A DNA stretch of 64,000 nt from Mycteria americana (Eukaryota > Chordata > Aves > Ciconiiformes > Ciconiidae). The notes below the pieces were generated by a model. The model was not told the DNA's origin. It ran no database searches and saw only the letters and a list, made by a program, of their open reading frames with translations. The translations under genes were made by a program, and so were the position numbers. The stretch spans positions 59,954,001 through 60,018,000 of the forward strand of contig NC_134369.1 in the NCBI RefSeq assembly GCF_035582795.1, given 5' to 3'. Positions within the stretch are counted from its first letter, which is position 1. Each line of letters begins with the position of its first letter. Below are positions 26,101 through 39,286 of the stretch, one piece after another.

Positions 26101-29100
26101 GGCACTATCAGCATATTTTGAGAGGTGCTAGTTCTTTTAATAAAGGAATGTCAAGCACATTTGATTTCAGAAGGAAACAGTGGCTATTTTTAAGACTTTC
26201 CTGATTTTGAAGCAAATCTGATTTGGGGATGGCCCAGGTGAAAGCCTCTGGGTGGGTGGAGGATGCACGCAGAGGCGGAGGAAACCTGCGCGCATCTGTA
26301 TTGCCCCTCCACGTCTCCATTTCAGCCTGGCTGCCCTGGCCACTGCTGGCGAAGCAGCCTCCTCCCAGGCCTGGGGCAGAGCGAGGGTCTGCCGTGCCCC
26401 ATCTCTCCCCCGACCCATTGCCAGCCCCGCACCAACGGACGCAGCAAGAGAGCATGAGAACCTACAGCAGACCCTCAAAGCAGATGAATTTTTCTCGCCT
26501 CCTGCAGATACCTGTAAGGGCGAATTATGGATACGGCCTGTCAGTGCCTCTTTTTCTCATCAAATCCCCAAACTTTGTCATCGCCAAACTTTGTGCCAGT
26601 TGGCTGCTGAGGGGAAAAAGGCCACCCGCCGCTCAGAGCCACTGCAATAACTGCTGATGAAGGGCAGCTGCCTTCAAAAATGGATCGGCTTGTTCTCAGC
26701 TGCTGGTAATACACTCTGAAGCTTCACAATAGCACTCCCCAGGCTGCAAATCCCGACAAACCTTTCATTTTACTTTCCCTTCCGCAGCCGCTGTTGCCGC
26801 AGCAGCAAAACGGCTGCCTTGAATTTCTCTCTTTGTCTGCTCAATAGCATCCTGGTGGTATCAGTGCTGCCGGCAGGAAGGAGCTGCCTTCTGCCGCACT
26901 CCTTGATCATTGCTTCCCCCTGCCTAAAAAGGGACCGTGGCCATCACCGCTGCCAGGGGAAGGCGAGTAACAGGCCTGGGTTTGTCCTCCGACACACGCC
27001 GGCAGCGCTCAGCTCAACTGACAGCCGCGGGGATGGGGTGCGTGGGTGGGAAAAGGCGGGGTACCATCGGGGCACTGCACAGGATGGGCTTGGTGGAGCA
27101 ACAGAAGGGGACGAAGGCATTTTGAGAGGCCGCGACACGATGCTGAAGCTGCAAAGAGCAGTCCCGGGGATGCCAGAGACAGCGGGCAGCCTGGGGATCC
27201 CCGCACCTGGGGGCTTCGTGCAGCAGAGCGAGGGGCTGGGGGCTCCATGCTGGCGGTGGCAGGGTCGCTGTGCTGTGCAGGGACACCTCGGGGCCATGCT
27301 AAGGTCCCCAGTGCTCCGGGTGACTCTGCAGGGGCATCAATGCCCAGAGGGCTCCCCTGGCTCTTCTGGGTGCATCTCTTGGGCACCAAGACGGGAACAG
27401 TGGTCTCTGGCCATTTCAAACTTGATTGTAAAAGTCAGGCTGGCTTTAAGAAGCCGATCCAGTTCTCCTCCCTGAGAGGAACAGATTTACTCCCATGCAG
27501 GCTGAGGAAGGGACTAGCAGACTTGCTCTGGATCCCCCAGTGAGACCCAAGACCAGGCTTGGGCCACAGCCACATCTCCCTGCCTACGCCAGGCTGGCGC
27601 AGGGGCCAGCCTGGTCCCTCCTCTGCAGGGAGCTGAGGGAGAGATACCGAGTCACCTTCTCGCTTTTCTTCTGCCTTAGCCCTTGTATCAAAGAGGATGG
27701 AGACCACTATCTTTCCAGCCAGAAGGAAGAGACAGGACTGTCAGTGGGGCTGGGGTTTAGCTACTACGTGCCCTCGTATCACCTCCCCTCGCCACCGCTC
27801 TCGCAGGCTCAGGAGACAGCCAGCGCGTCAGCCAAGGACTCTCTTATCATCCCTTCCCACCCCATCTAACGGCTTCTCTTTACACCTACAAACCACAAAC
27901 ATTTGGGTTTGTTTTTATAATAGCGTGCATGCCATCTGGCAAAATGAAATACGCTTCTCGCAAGTATCTCTACAAGGCAGAGCTACGAAACGCAGCTGGT
28001 CGTGACAGCATGGTGGGAATCAAGGGAAGGAGCCGAAGAAGCTGGTGCTGGAGCCGGGCGGCCAGAGCCATCTCCCAGGCTCTGTGTCCTGCATGAAACA
28101 GGCGCTGGAGAAAAATGCAACGAGAGGCAGTGCTGGGAAGCCAGGGACTCGGCGGTCCTCTCAGTCAAGTACTCTCCACTACATAACCACATTTGTCCTG
28201 CTTCTTTGTGTCTTCCGATGGACCTCGCTGATTTTGGAGTAGATTTAGGGAGGAAAAATGGAATTGTCTTTTCCCAGCCTGGCCTGTAGTCTAAACCAGA
28301 CTCCTGAGAGATGCAGCTTTGAATACGCTAATGGAAATCCCACTTTTTTCCGGAGATACTTATTGTAGTCCCTAGAGATGTATATAAAGGCTGCTCATGG
28401 CACCATCATCACTGTCTTCTCAAAAGAGGGAACTTTGCTCAGCCCTCACAGAGCGTTTTCTGCAGGCGCTTTCCCCAGGGACTCCCAGCTCCGGACCCCG
28501 GATGAGCACAGGTCCCTTCCTCCAGCCACCACGTACAGCACCCGCAGACACGTCCTCCCGCACCCGGCCGAGGCACTGTTGGGAGCTCCGGCTCCTCAGC
28601 AAGGGCTCACACAGAAAACTACCGCAGTATAAACTCAGTACAAAAACTTAAGGAAGGGGAAAGTGATATTTATTTTAACCTAAAACTGATTTCTCTAAGA
28701 TGTCACTCACACCTGCACACCTACAAACTCACACTCATGCATTCACCAAAAGGTGGATGTCCATGTGGCGTAGTCAGGGTCACTGTGTTCGACACAGAGG
28801 ACAAGGGACACCCACTAGCAAGTCCTAACGACAGCTCTGGCATCCCTCCTCATTGATAACAAAGAGCTGGCTTTTGGACACATTTTTCACGTGCTTTAGG
28901 AGTCAATGGTTATTAGAGGCTGATCTTTATCTCAGCATCTTGCTTACTCACCCCCCATAAACCCTAGGAAAGCTGCTGCCTGTTGTCTCCTTTCCCTCAT
29001 TTTGGGCACCTTATCTAAGCCTTCCTCTTGGAACCACAGGAAGCGCAATGGCATATCGTGGTGTAACCTTGCTCCGGTTATCAGGGAGCAGGTCTTCTAG

Positions 29101-30204
29101 CGATGAGCCATCTGTGCTGCAGCCTTATCACAGCACAGACCTCCTGGTCCTGACGAAAACCACACACCCCGCAGTGTTTACCCATTTGTTTGCTGTCGGT
29201 TGGTCTCTGGTCATCAGCACAGGCCATCCCTGCATCCCCTGCTCTAGCGTTCCTGCTGGTGTTTTCACACACACTTTTCCATGCACACTTCATCCGTGCT
29301 AACCTTAATATTTCCATTACATACCTCTACAGTTACTTCCAGCAAAGGCAGGATTCCTATTATAAATCACATGAATGCTGCTAGTAAATTTTAAGTCTAA
29401 GCCAGCCAGGCTAGCTCTGACTGCTAGTAACAGGCTGGTTCACATTTAATGGTGTTTTATGCCAATGTGGATAAATGGCTCCTCCAGGCAGCTGGCTTAT
29501 GAGCTTCTCAAGGTGAAGGTACCTCCAACCATAGGAACATGTGCAGCTCTCAGGCCACCTTCCCATGCCTGGGCACTGAGACGTGCCTGGGGCACAGACG
29601 CAGGGCAGCAGGCAGGAACGTGAAGGTCTGCAGGGACCGTGTGTCCACGTGGGCAGCCAGAGCACCCAAGAAGAGGCCAAAGGGAGCAGAGAAGAGACAG
29701 AGATGCAAGCTCTGGGCTGTGCCTCAGCCACCGCACTCATCCTCGGCTGTGCTACAGGGGCCTCGAATGCTCCAGAAGTCAGCAGCTGAGATTCCACCTC
29801 TTAGAAAATTAATTGCTGAAACATGACTATTAGTAACAAAATAAGAGCCTTACTGCTGTGGATGGGGAATTTCCTTTCCCACCATACATTCTCCCCATGT
29901 CAGAAACATAACTCAGCAATCATTAGATGTGACCAAAGGTTAAGTACCATGTAGGGTGGCTTTACAGAGAGCAAGAGACCTGAGAGCTGACACCGAGTGT
30001 GGACAACTCCACTTGCCAGTCTTCACTCATCATTCCATTAATGCTGGAGAAAGCCCGTGAGAGAAACAAGTGAACTCTCCAGCAATGCTATACTGTTCCA
30101 AAAATTAAACACCACCTTTTAGTGTCCCTCCCTGGAGGATGCTGAAGCACTTAGTGGCATTTAGCTTAGTGATAAAGAACTGCCTGAAAACCATGCTATG
30201 AAAT

Positions 30205-30290
30205 GGGTGATTTCCCACCCAATTCCTTCAAGGGAAATATTGAGGCACGGAGAGGTGAAAAGAAGGTACATTTGCTTGCGGGATAAGAGT
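30205..30290. repeat. MIR-like SINE fragment
   Basis: GGGAAATATTGAGGCACGGA followed by GAGGTGAA matches the antisense MIR core block 'GGGAAACTGAGGCACGGAGAGGTTAA' with few changes. Flanks are too diverged to delimit. Confidence 0.45.
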
Positions 30291-33200
30291 CCCTCCACAG
30301 TGGCAGGCACAGCTCCCAGTCCTGATTCACAGCACTGCGCCAACAGGGCTCCTCCTCCCCCTGCAACAGCAATGACCCCAAACCGCTGTTATTCTCCCAA
30401 AACTCTCGGTGTTACTGAAATGTAACTTCCACCTCACTAACCAGAGGTGAGACCATATGACCAGGCAATCCAGACTCCTTGGACAATGCCAACGAACAAA
30501 ACTGAGAGTCAGTAACTCCCACCTGGTACAGTTAAACTCCAGAAAAGCTCTGAGCTGGAAGAGTTTCCAGGACAGACTGAGCATCACTTTCTCTGTGCAC
30601 TCCAGCCACACATCTGAGACTCCCCAGCATTACTCCTCCAACAGCTTCCTGCGGTAAACCAGAGGGCTGCTAATCTGAGTGCAATAACTCATCCCAAGTG
30701 CTGCCGCATCCACGTGGAGGAGCCACGAAGGGAACATGCAGTGCAGGTACGACATGAATGAAACATGGGTGAAAAAATCTGTTATAGCTACCACAGAGAA
30801 CCAAGGTACTGAAGACATAGCAACAGCCCGGGCTAGCAAATGCAAGCACAAGGCCTCCAAGGATGCTTTGGGATCATTTTCATCACTGACACCGAGACAC
30901 CAGGCTGGCTACTGGGTCCTCAGCAGGGTGCTGCTTAGAGGTACCTCAAAGTCAGCCCCATGCCTGGGACATCATCTGACTCAAGGCTGAGCAGGTCTGG
31001 AGGCTGCCGGCGATGGGAAAGATTGAGCCAGCCCAACGAGCTTGCCCTGGAGCGTGCCCCTCTCATCCCAGGGGAATGGCAGGTCCCACGGGGAGCTGCT
31101 TGTTGCATCTCCTCTCATGCCTCGCTCAGAGTCCGAGCCCGAGGGATCGCCCTCACCTCCCAAAGGACACGGGGAGCCTCTGATACACCATGAGATGACT
31201 CTGGTTTGCAGTTCCCAGGGCTGGGAGTTTGACCAGCTTTCTATCAGTTCAAGCTAACATACATGTCACACCTTCCCTTGCAATGGCCAGGGGCTTGCAG
31301 GTCAGAACTAACCTCCTGGGACTGCTTTTCCTGGATATTTGGTAACCGCTGCAGACCGCAAAGCAAATCTGTAATTCACCACCTGCATGATGCACCACTG
31401 ACTAAACAGTGCACAGATTGCAATTATGAGTGTATTTTGATTCTGCGTCTTGAGTGTGCACCGGTGTCCATGATCCAGAATCCGTTAGAAACACCAAACT
31501 GTTTCATTAACTGAGGTACGTCAGGGCCACGGAGAGCTGGAGTGATGCCTACGTGCAAACTGTGTGACAGTGAGGGATGTGCTGAGGAACTTCCCCAAAG
31601 AGTTGCACAGGCAGTGACGATGATGAAACCCTGAACAGATGTGTCAGCTTTGGAGCCGACACCAATTGTCCATCACTCACCCGCGTGAAGCCTGTGCAGG
31701 CATAAAGAGGAACGATTTCTCACAAACTCACGCCTGCTGTCAAAAAAAAAGGCTGCAGAGAAAGTCAGGTACGTCTAACTGTCCACTTTCTGGGAGGTGC
31801 CCGAGACATTCAAAGACATCTGCAAGAATTTGTGATCGTTATCCTTCATCACAAAGACAACATATCACGTCAAGCCACAAACCAAAGGGATTTTGGTAGG
31901 AACAAGTAAATAAAAGGCTACGTAAGTATCCCAGACGATGTGGATTTGGAGCCAGAGCTGGCTTTGGTTTTCCTCTATCATCTTTTTGCAAAGAAGGCAG
32001 AAGACAGCCAGGGTGACAGATGAAGGTGAGTGTCACGCAGCACCTGGGCCTCTCCACAAATGCCAAGTGCCACCTCTTCCTTGAGGAAGGAGGGAAAAGA
32101 GGGACAAGTGGCCGGGAAGGGCTCCCGCAGGCAGCACCGTCTGCCGCCAGCCCTCACCAGCCCCAGCGAGCTGCGGGGCCGATGCTCAGGCAGAGGAGCC
32201 TCCTGCCAGCTCCCGGCCCAGGCACAGCTCCTCTGCAGAAAGCTGCCGGCCGTATCCCGGCCTGACCCACAAGATAAATGTAAAATTGTGCGTAGCGGCT
32301 CTCTGTGGGGCAACCAGCACAGGTCGACTGAGCGTCCCCCACCTGGAACCAAGCTGGGGATCAAAAACCTGAGCACAAGGGAAGCGAAGCAAAATCCCCA
32401 AAACCGTAAGGCACTGGCACAGCCAGACAAACACCTCCAGGCTCATATCTCTCTGCCCTCCTTATAAAGTCTCCTGACTTTATATATGGGGCACAAAGTT
32501 AGAAAAGTGGATATTCAGCCACAGTCTTCCATTTCATTTGCATGAGTCCCTTTTTTTTTTGGCTGGAGGGTCTCCATCCATCCTGCAGTTCAGCAGGGAT
32601 AGAAAGGGGCTCTGCTTTTCCACCCGAGTTTTATTTATGCAAACTTTCTTAAATTATTATTACCTCTTTTTTACAGCTCTAAGAGGCACACTAAATCTTC
32701 GGAATTACTTTTACCCAAGCAGGCAGCCAAGGTACAACTGGTCCTGCAGTACCCGCAGCTCTGCTGACCAGTGCCCTGGACACGGTGCAGAAGAGGCGGG
32801 GAGCAGGGAGGTCCCCCGGCTGTGCTGCCATCAGGCTTTTGCTCATGTTCACGACACTCGCAGCCCACTCACTGCAGGACTCCCTGACTGCATCTACGCT
32901 TTTCCTGCAATCTGGAAAACAATGTCACCAAGCAAATGTAGCATCTCAGGCAGTCAGGCAAACATCTGGAAGACAATCATCTGGCAGGGCTTGGCCTGCT
33001 CAGCCATGCCTGGCACACCAGGGCAGGAGGAGCCCTGGCACAGCAGCACAGTATCCATCTTTCACAAGGGGCTTTAATCAGATTCTTCTGTTGTTTGAGA
33101 AGAAGCAACACAGGCAAATCTTAGGAAGCATAAACCTCATTCGTGATACAGGAAAACCTGCAATGAAAGTCCTAAGAACTTAATCGCTAAAGCAACCCCG

Positions 33201-33476
33201 ACCATGCACTGCCAGACACTTAGCATCTTTCGCCTCATCCACGACCAGCTTTTTGACAGCAGGCATACACGGCATTTACAAAGAAGGAGCTGCTGGTATA
33301 ACAAGACTCGCCCTTGCTTTAAAAGATGCACAACAGTGACCATCAGTTAACTGAAAAACCTATGCTGGGAAGTTGATGATCCAAACTGAGGTAAAGATCA
33401 ATGTTTCCAGGGGCCCCCCATCCTCCCAACAGCTGCAGCTTTCAGCTGCACATTTGCAGCACCGGTTTCGGGGTGA

Positions 33477-33726
<250 letters not shown>

Positions 33727-36430
33727 TTAACAAGAAGAAGGAAAGCTGTGCCACTCCTGCTGTATTGGCTTTTCCCATGACCACTTCTGTCCCGTGACCT
33801 GTTCCCATTACTTCTCCCTGTGACAGCAGTGACAGTGAACATTGTAATAAAATGCTTTTTCCATGCCCACACCTGGAGAAAACATTTGCAAGCAGCTGGA
33901 GGTGAACCGTTCAAGGTCTACTCCATTAAGTGATACAGCAAGAAGGTGTTTTTATTTTATCTAAGTTCCTACGTGTTCGTTAAAAACATTTGTTAAGATG
34001 CAAATGAAAAAATATTTTTAAGACTTCAGATTAAATCAAAATCAGCAAAAGAAATCCACCAGGAGACATTTTCTAGATTTTTCTTTTTAAAACAGCATAG
34101 GCTATTCCGATCACCTGCATGTGGAAAGCAATGAGAGTTCATAAACAGTGCTACTGTGATTCACCTAAGCTTGCAAAATGTGTATGACAGGAGCAGCTTC
34201 TTATTTGGTTATAAATTTGCATGCACCCACAGGTCTTAAACAAAGTCAAATAAATAAAGGGAGCCTATATGACCCTAGAAACCAGATAAATGTGCTCAAA
34301 GGGAGAAGCAGCACTGGCTGTCAAGAGTACTGAATAAACTTCCTGGGACAAAGTTTCTGCCTCATGTTATTAGTTCTCTCTCTCTGTGATTCTGGAACAG
34401 GACAGTCCTAGAACGAGAAGAGTTTCTCAATTATAAAAGTACACCCATAAAAAGCCAATACACAAGTAGACAAAATCAAAGGTCTGGGAGAAGATTATAT
34501 CTTTCTATTACCAATAAGCATCCTCATTAACTTTTCATATTTTTAAGAGTATCAAGCAGTGCACTGTCCTCTGTTTTAAAGCTATAAAATCATGACCTTT
34601 TAGATTTTTATGCTCCATTAAGACTTTTGACTTGCATTTGCTGCAGAAATGATGTTTTCTACTTCAGAAGAACCAAATAAAAGCCATTGGTGCAATGAAA
34701 TTTAACAGGAAATCTCATAAATCAGCTCAACTGTATATAAAAACCCCACAGCAACCCCAAAGGCCTGACCATACCCAAGACTTTGGGGACTGTGGCTGTG
34801 GACAGATCTCTGGAAATATGGAAAGTTCATTTCCATTCCTTGCTCCCATTTAGCAGAGAAGAATAGGTGCATTCATAGTGGATACATCATTTTCTATCAG
34901 TGTCAGAAACATTTTCTTGTAGCCACATAGCCTTTTTTAGGACATGTTCAGCTTTGGTTTTATTTCAAAATGTTGTTTTCTTAGGTTAAAACACCTAGTG
35001 TGACCCAGTGCTTTCACAACCATTCTGGCGCACTCACCCTATCAACTTTCCTTTTACAAGCTGTGAAGAAAAGGGCAGTTTTCAAGAAAGCCATCATGAG
35101 AAATGGATGCTAGTCCTGTATCACCCAATCTGCTGGGAACTGTTGTGCCTCACATGGAGTCAAGTGACACAGAATGACTTCAGCATATTGGATGTCTGGG
35201 ATTCCCTTGAATTTACAAGGTGGCATCAGAGAAGATCGTACATTTCTTTCGCATTTCACAATAGAGAGTCAGAGACAGAACGATCTGAGGAAGATAACTC
35301 CTTCTGAAGCTAAAAAGTGACTGCTGCAAAACTGAGTTTCCTCCGCCATGGGAGGTATATACTTTCAAAGGAAGGTTAGCAGGTCACAGAGGAAGATGAT
35401 GAGAAGACTCTTAGTTTACTGGCATTGTCCCAGGCATGTGGTGTGTAGGGGTCTCTCGGTGCTTATCCAGAAAGGATTTTACCCTGGCTGGTTATGCTTC
35501 CGCTGCCCTGCTGTGTGCAACCTCTTCATCGCTGCTGTGTGTGCACAGGGGGACAGCAACCTCCTGGAGAGGTCCCGACACTCTGCTGCCCGCTCCTTCA
35601 GTCTGTCAGCTCAGGAGCTCGCGCGCCCTTCCCTGACATCTGTCACGAACGGGCACTTGCACGGGCAAGGGAAAAGCAGAATAAAACAGCTGAGCGAAAA
35701 TGTGAGGTTGTAGCTTTGTGCTGGAGACCCCAGAGGTCACAGATCTCCTCGAAGGCTCTGCTCCAGAAGGACGTGCACTGCCTCGCCAGTGTTTAGAGGC
35801 CCAGCATTGCTCAGACTTTTGCAAACCACACTGAGACTTGCAAGATGCCTCATGCTTATGCGGCACCAGGAGCGTAGAAACAGGCATGAGAAAGAGAAAC
35901 TTGGCGGACATTTGTTTGCCTCCCAGAAACTTGTTCTCTTGCTCCTCAGTCTGAATGGGTTGGTCTACATTAGACCTAGCATGTGTTTCATCACACTACA
36001 GCTTGTCCTCATAGAAAATCAAAATGCCTCACTCACCAAAGGAAGGAAGGCAACCAGACCTAAGTCTAGTCAACACGCAGTATCACACTGCTGTGGCTAA
36101 AAATACACTAGTTTAAATTGATTTAATTTAACTGCCCTATGCTCCTGCCTGGAGCAAGTGTCTGCATTAATTTCAATTTGGCTTAAATTGGTTAAAATTG
36201 TGTTGGTAAATATACAGATACAGTCAAAACTCTGCTCTAACAAGTGTTTATAATGGATTAGTTCTATGGCTTTTTTTTAAGCAAATCCCATTTCAGACAG
36301 TGCACTTGTGTGTGACAAAACTATTGTTAGGTTGTTTCAGTGACTGCTGATTATGAATCTGACCTAATGCATTCAATTTGATGGAAAGATTCCCACTGAG
36401 TTCAATGAACATCAAAACAAGCTCTTAATT

Positions 36431-36490
36431 AAAGAAAAGAAAGGAAAATGGGGGGGGGGAAAAAAAGGAAAAGAAAAAGAAAAGAAAAGA
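36431..36490 (+). repeat. Homopurine AAAG/AAAAG tract
   Basis: A 60-bp purine tract with a single T (36449): AAAGAAAAGAAAGGAAAA, then a 9-10 base G run, then A-rich AAAAG repeats. It has rough mirror symmetry around the G run, a composition able to form a DNA triplex. Confidence 0.8.
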
Positions 36491-39262
36491 CATCTAAGAA
36501 ATAAACATGCTGAACAGAGATCTATCCAGAAGAGGAATGAGGGGTTTGGGGCATGGGGTGGGTTTGGTAGGGCAAGAAGAATCTTCATCTGCCATTATTT
36601 ATAATGCACCCGTGTTGGAGACAGCCAAAGAACCACTTTTTCCTACCGCTGTCAGCCGTAAAGCCAGTCCCTTTCACAAGCACTCCACTCAATGCAATTT
36701 GCCTTCTGTATTTTCTAGAATTTGTTTCAAAATGTATCTTACTTTAAGTCTTTTTACAACAGCCTACCAATCACAGTTCTGCACTATTTATTTTCCTTGC
36801 ACTAAAAGCAAATGTATATTTCTTCACCATAGAAGGAAAACTGCTTTTTCTTCCTTTTTTAAATTAAAATGGTGCAGTGACACGTATTCATCAGACCTCC
36901 CTAAATACTTACGCATTCATTGGGCTTTGCTATCAATGTTAGAGCTAACCAGGAAAAGAAAGTGAATCCCTCATTAAAAAGCAATATGACTAATGATGCA
37001 TCAGAATGAGTAGCCATTACTCCACTTAAACGTAAATTAAAAATCCTGGTATTTGCACTGTGAATTCACTCACAAAATGAAATCTCTTATTACCTTACCC
37101 AATTTTCATTACTGAGATGTAAGTGGATCCCAAATTGCTTTTCTAGTCAGAATGGCATTTTAAAAGTACAATCCCTGATCATCTCTGTTCATCATCATTG
37201 TTGGAGATTATCTCAATTAATGAGCAACATGTCTACAATAAATTACCCTTTAGGTAAAATCACTTCACATTTCTGGAGTTTCAAGGAATTTATCAGCAAA
37301 ATCATTTTCATCTGAGCTAAAACTCCATGGGAGAGTGCTGTTTCGATTGAACTTTCATTGGGAATGTTTTCTAAGCTGAGGAGCAGAGAGAGGGGGAGGG
37401 ACACAGAAAAGGAGACCAAGAGAGAGCTGAGGAGACTCGTGGTCAGTCTTTCCTTAACCTGATCAAATTTACAACTTGCATAACCTGAAGTACACTCGTC
37501 CCCAGCAAACGCCAACAACTGGCCATTGACTACTCTGGAGTAGCTCTTGCTCTTTTACTGTGAATTTTTTTCAAACACTAGTTTCACCCAAATGTTAAAA
37601 AAAAAAAAAGGAAAAGGAAAGGAAATAGAGAAAAAGAAAGCATCTCCTGACTTTCACAGTGGTACGAAAGTGCAAGACCTCCCCTAGGTCTAACTCAGCA
37701 TCACTCTACATGGTGTTGCCTCCCTTCACCAGCCGATGAGCACGGGACAAGCCTGCAGACCCAACACCTTCGCCTTCAGCGCAAACCTGTGCTACACACT
37801 GCCAATGCCGACAGCTCCACAGTGGCCCCTCAGACACAATAACTCTTCATTATCTGGAAAGAATGACATGACATTTATTGCTAAATTTTTCAACTAGGCA
37901 GAACTTGAAGTGACCCCGGAAGATACTGCTCTTGGACCAAAGCCCGAGATCTTTGTCAGCCCTGTTATGAAAGAAATGGACCTAGACATGCCCCTCCTGG
38001 CAGGGAAGGGAGTTTTGCCTACTCATCAGTGAGAAAAGAACAGGACCAACAAATCAGCTTTTAGTAAAAATAGACTGCAAACCCAACTTTTTCTCTGTCT
38101 AGAAAACAGAAGCAATTTGATTATTAACATGGGTGGAAAGTGGTAAGTATTTTCCATAAAAAATAATGTATCTTTTAAAATACTTTCAATAGAAATTAAA
38201 GTCTTGGTGCTTACCAAAGCCTAAAATCACTTTTTTTAAAAAATCAGCAAACACTTGTTCTTATCAAAGCTTTCTATCCTGCTAGCAGGGAGAAGAAATG
38301 GTGGCCTCTGACTTTTTGACCTGATGTGCTGAGTGATTCAATTTGAAAATAACACAAGTAACACAAGAAGAATGATGGTGTTTGTGGTATTTTAAGGTCA
38401 AAGTACTAAGAAGAAACATTTATTTTCCTTTCCGTTTCTGTCTAGTAAAGTCAGATCAGTGCAGTGGCCATGTTGAACCAACTGTGAAGATAAAGTGTTG
38501 AAAACTTATAGACAAGTTAGAGAAATCGTCTTTTCTGTTACTCTTCAGTGTTACTTCTGCTGGAAGGGAGAAAAAAGAAAAGGATTTAATTCCAAGGCAC
38601 TTTGATGTAACAAAATGGACCATTCTTAACAGAAATTAAATACAGAAAGAGAGAAATTCATTTGACAGTTATTTCTCAGCATTTATGAAAGAGATTAGCA
38701 AAAAAAATAGAACTATTTCAATTAGAATTATGTACTGAAGTGACCGAGGAAAATTAAAAAGCGACACTGTCAGCTTCCAGTAATTCATGAATTAGCATTC
38801 AAAACAGGGTTGTTACATAAGTAGCCTTTAATTGAAAACGCTATTTTCTCCTTTCGCATAAGTTGGAACAGCTGAAGGCTGAACAGAGGTTAAGAAAAAA
38901 AAAAAAATCATAAATGATCAGTTTGACCCTGTGCCCTGCGGAAATATTACAGCCTTCGCAAAGAGTCACAGCTTCCCTCCTCCCCACGGGCTGCAGGGTC
39001 ACCTTGGAGCCATTCGGGTGTCTACACAGGGGCATCCCGTGCCTGCGTGTGTCCAAGGCACCGGCGGAGGCTTGGCAGATGTGAAGAAGAGCTGCTGGAG
39101 ACCCACACCCTCCTGCTGCGTGGCAGGGGCCAGGAGGGACCGCCCTGCTGGCACCCGAGGACTACGTCTGAGCACCTGAAATGCTGCTCTCCTCGCTTCT
39201 TCATAACTCAGTTGTAACCTCCTGCATTGTGAAAGCTTCCTCTCCTGGTCCACATGCCGTTT

Positions 39263-39286
39263 AAAAAAAAAAAAAAAAAAAAAAAA
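39263..39286 (+). repeat. A24 homopolymer
   Basis: A run of 24 A followed by CACC and a further A-rich stretch. It could be the tail of a retroposed sequence, but no parental gene or flanking duplication is recognised upstream. Confidence 0.85.

Noticed and set aside
26819..27475. 218-codon + strand open frame with a hydrophobic N-terminus
   Set aside because: It lies in GC-rich intron where stops are rare, overlaps several other frames on both strands, resembles no family I know, and its composition (Gly/Arg/Ser) fits translated noncoding DNA.
38930..39286. GC-rich block followed by A24, as a processed retrocopy
   Set aside because: No parental protein or RNA recognised, no poly(A) signal before the A run, and no target-site duplication seen.
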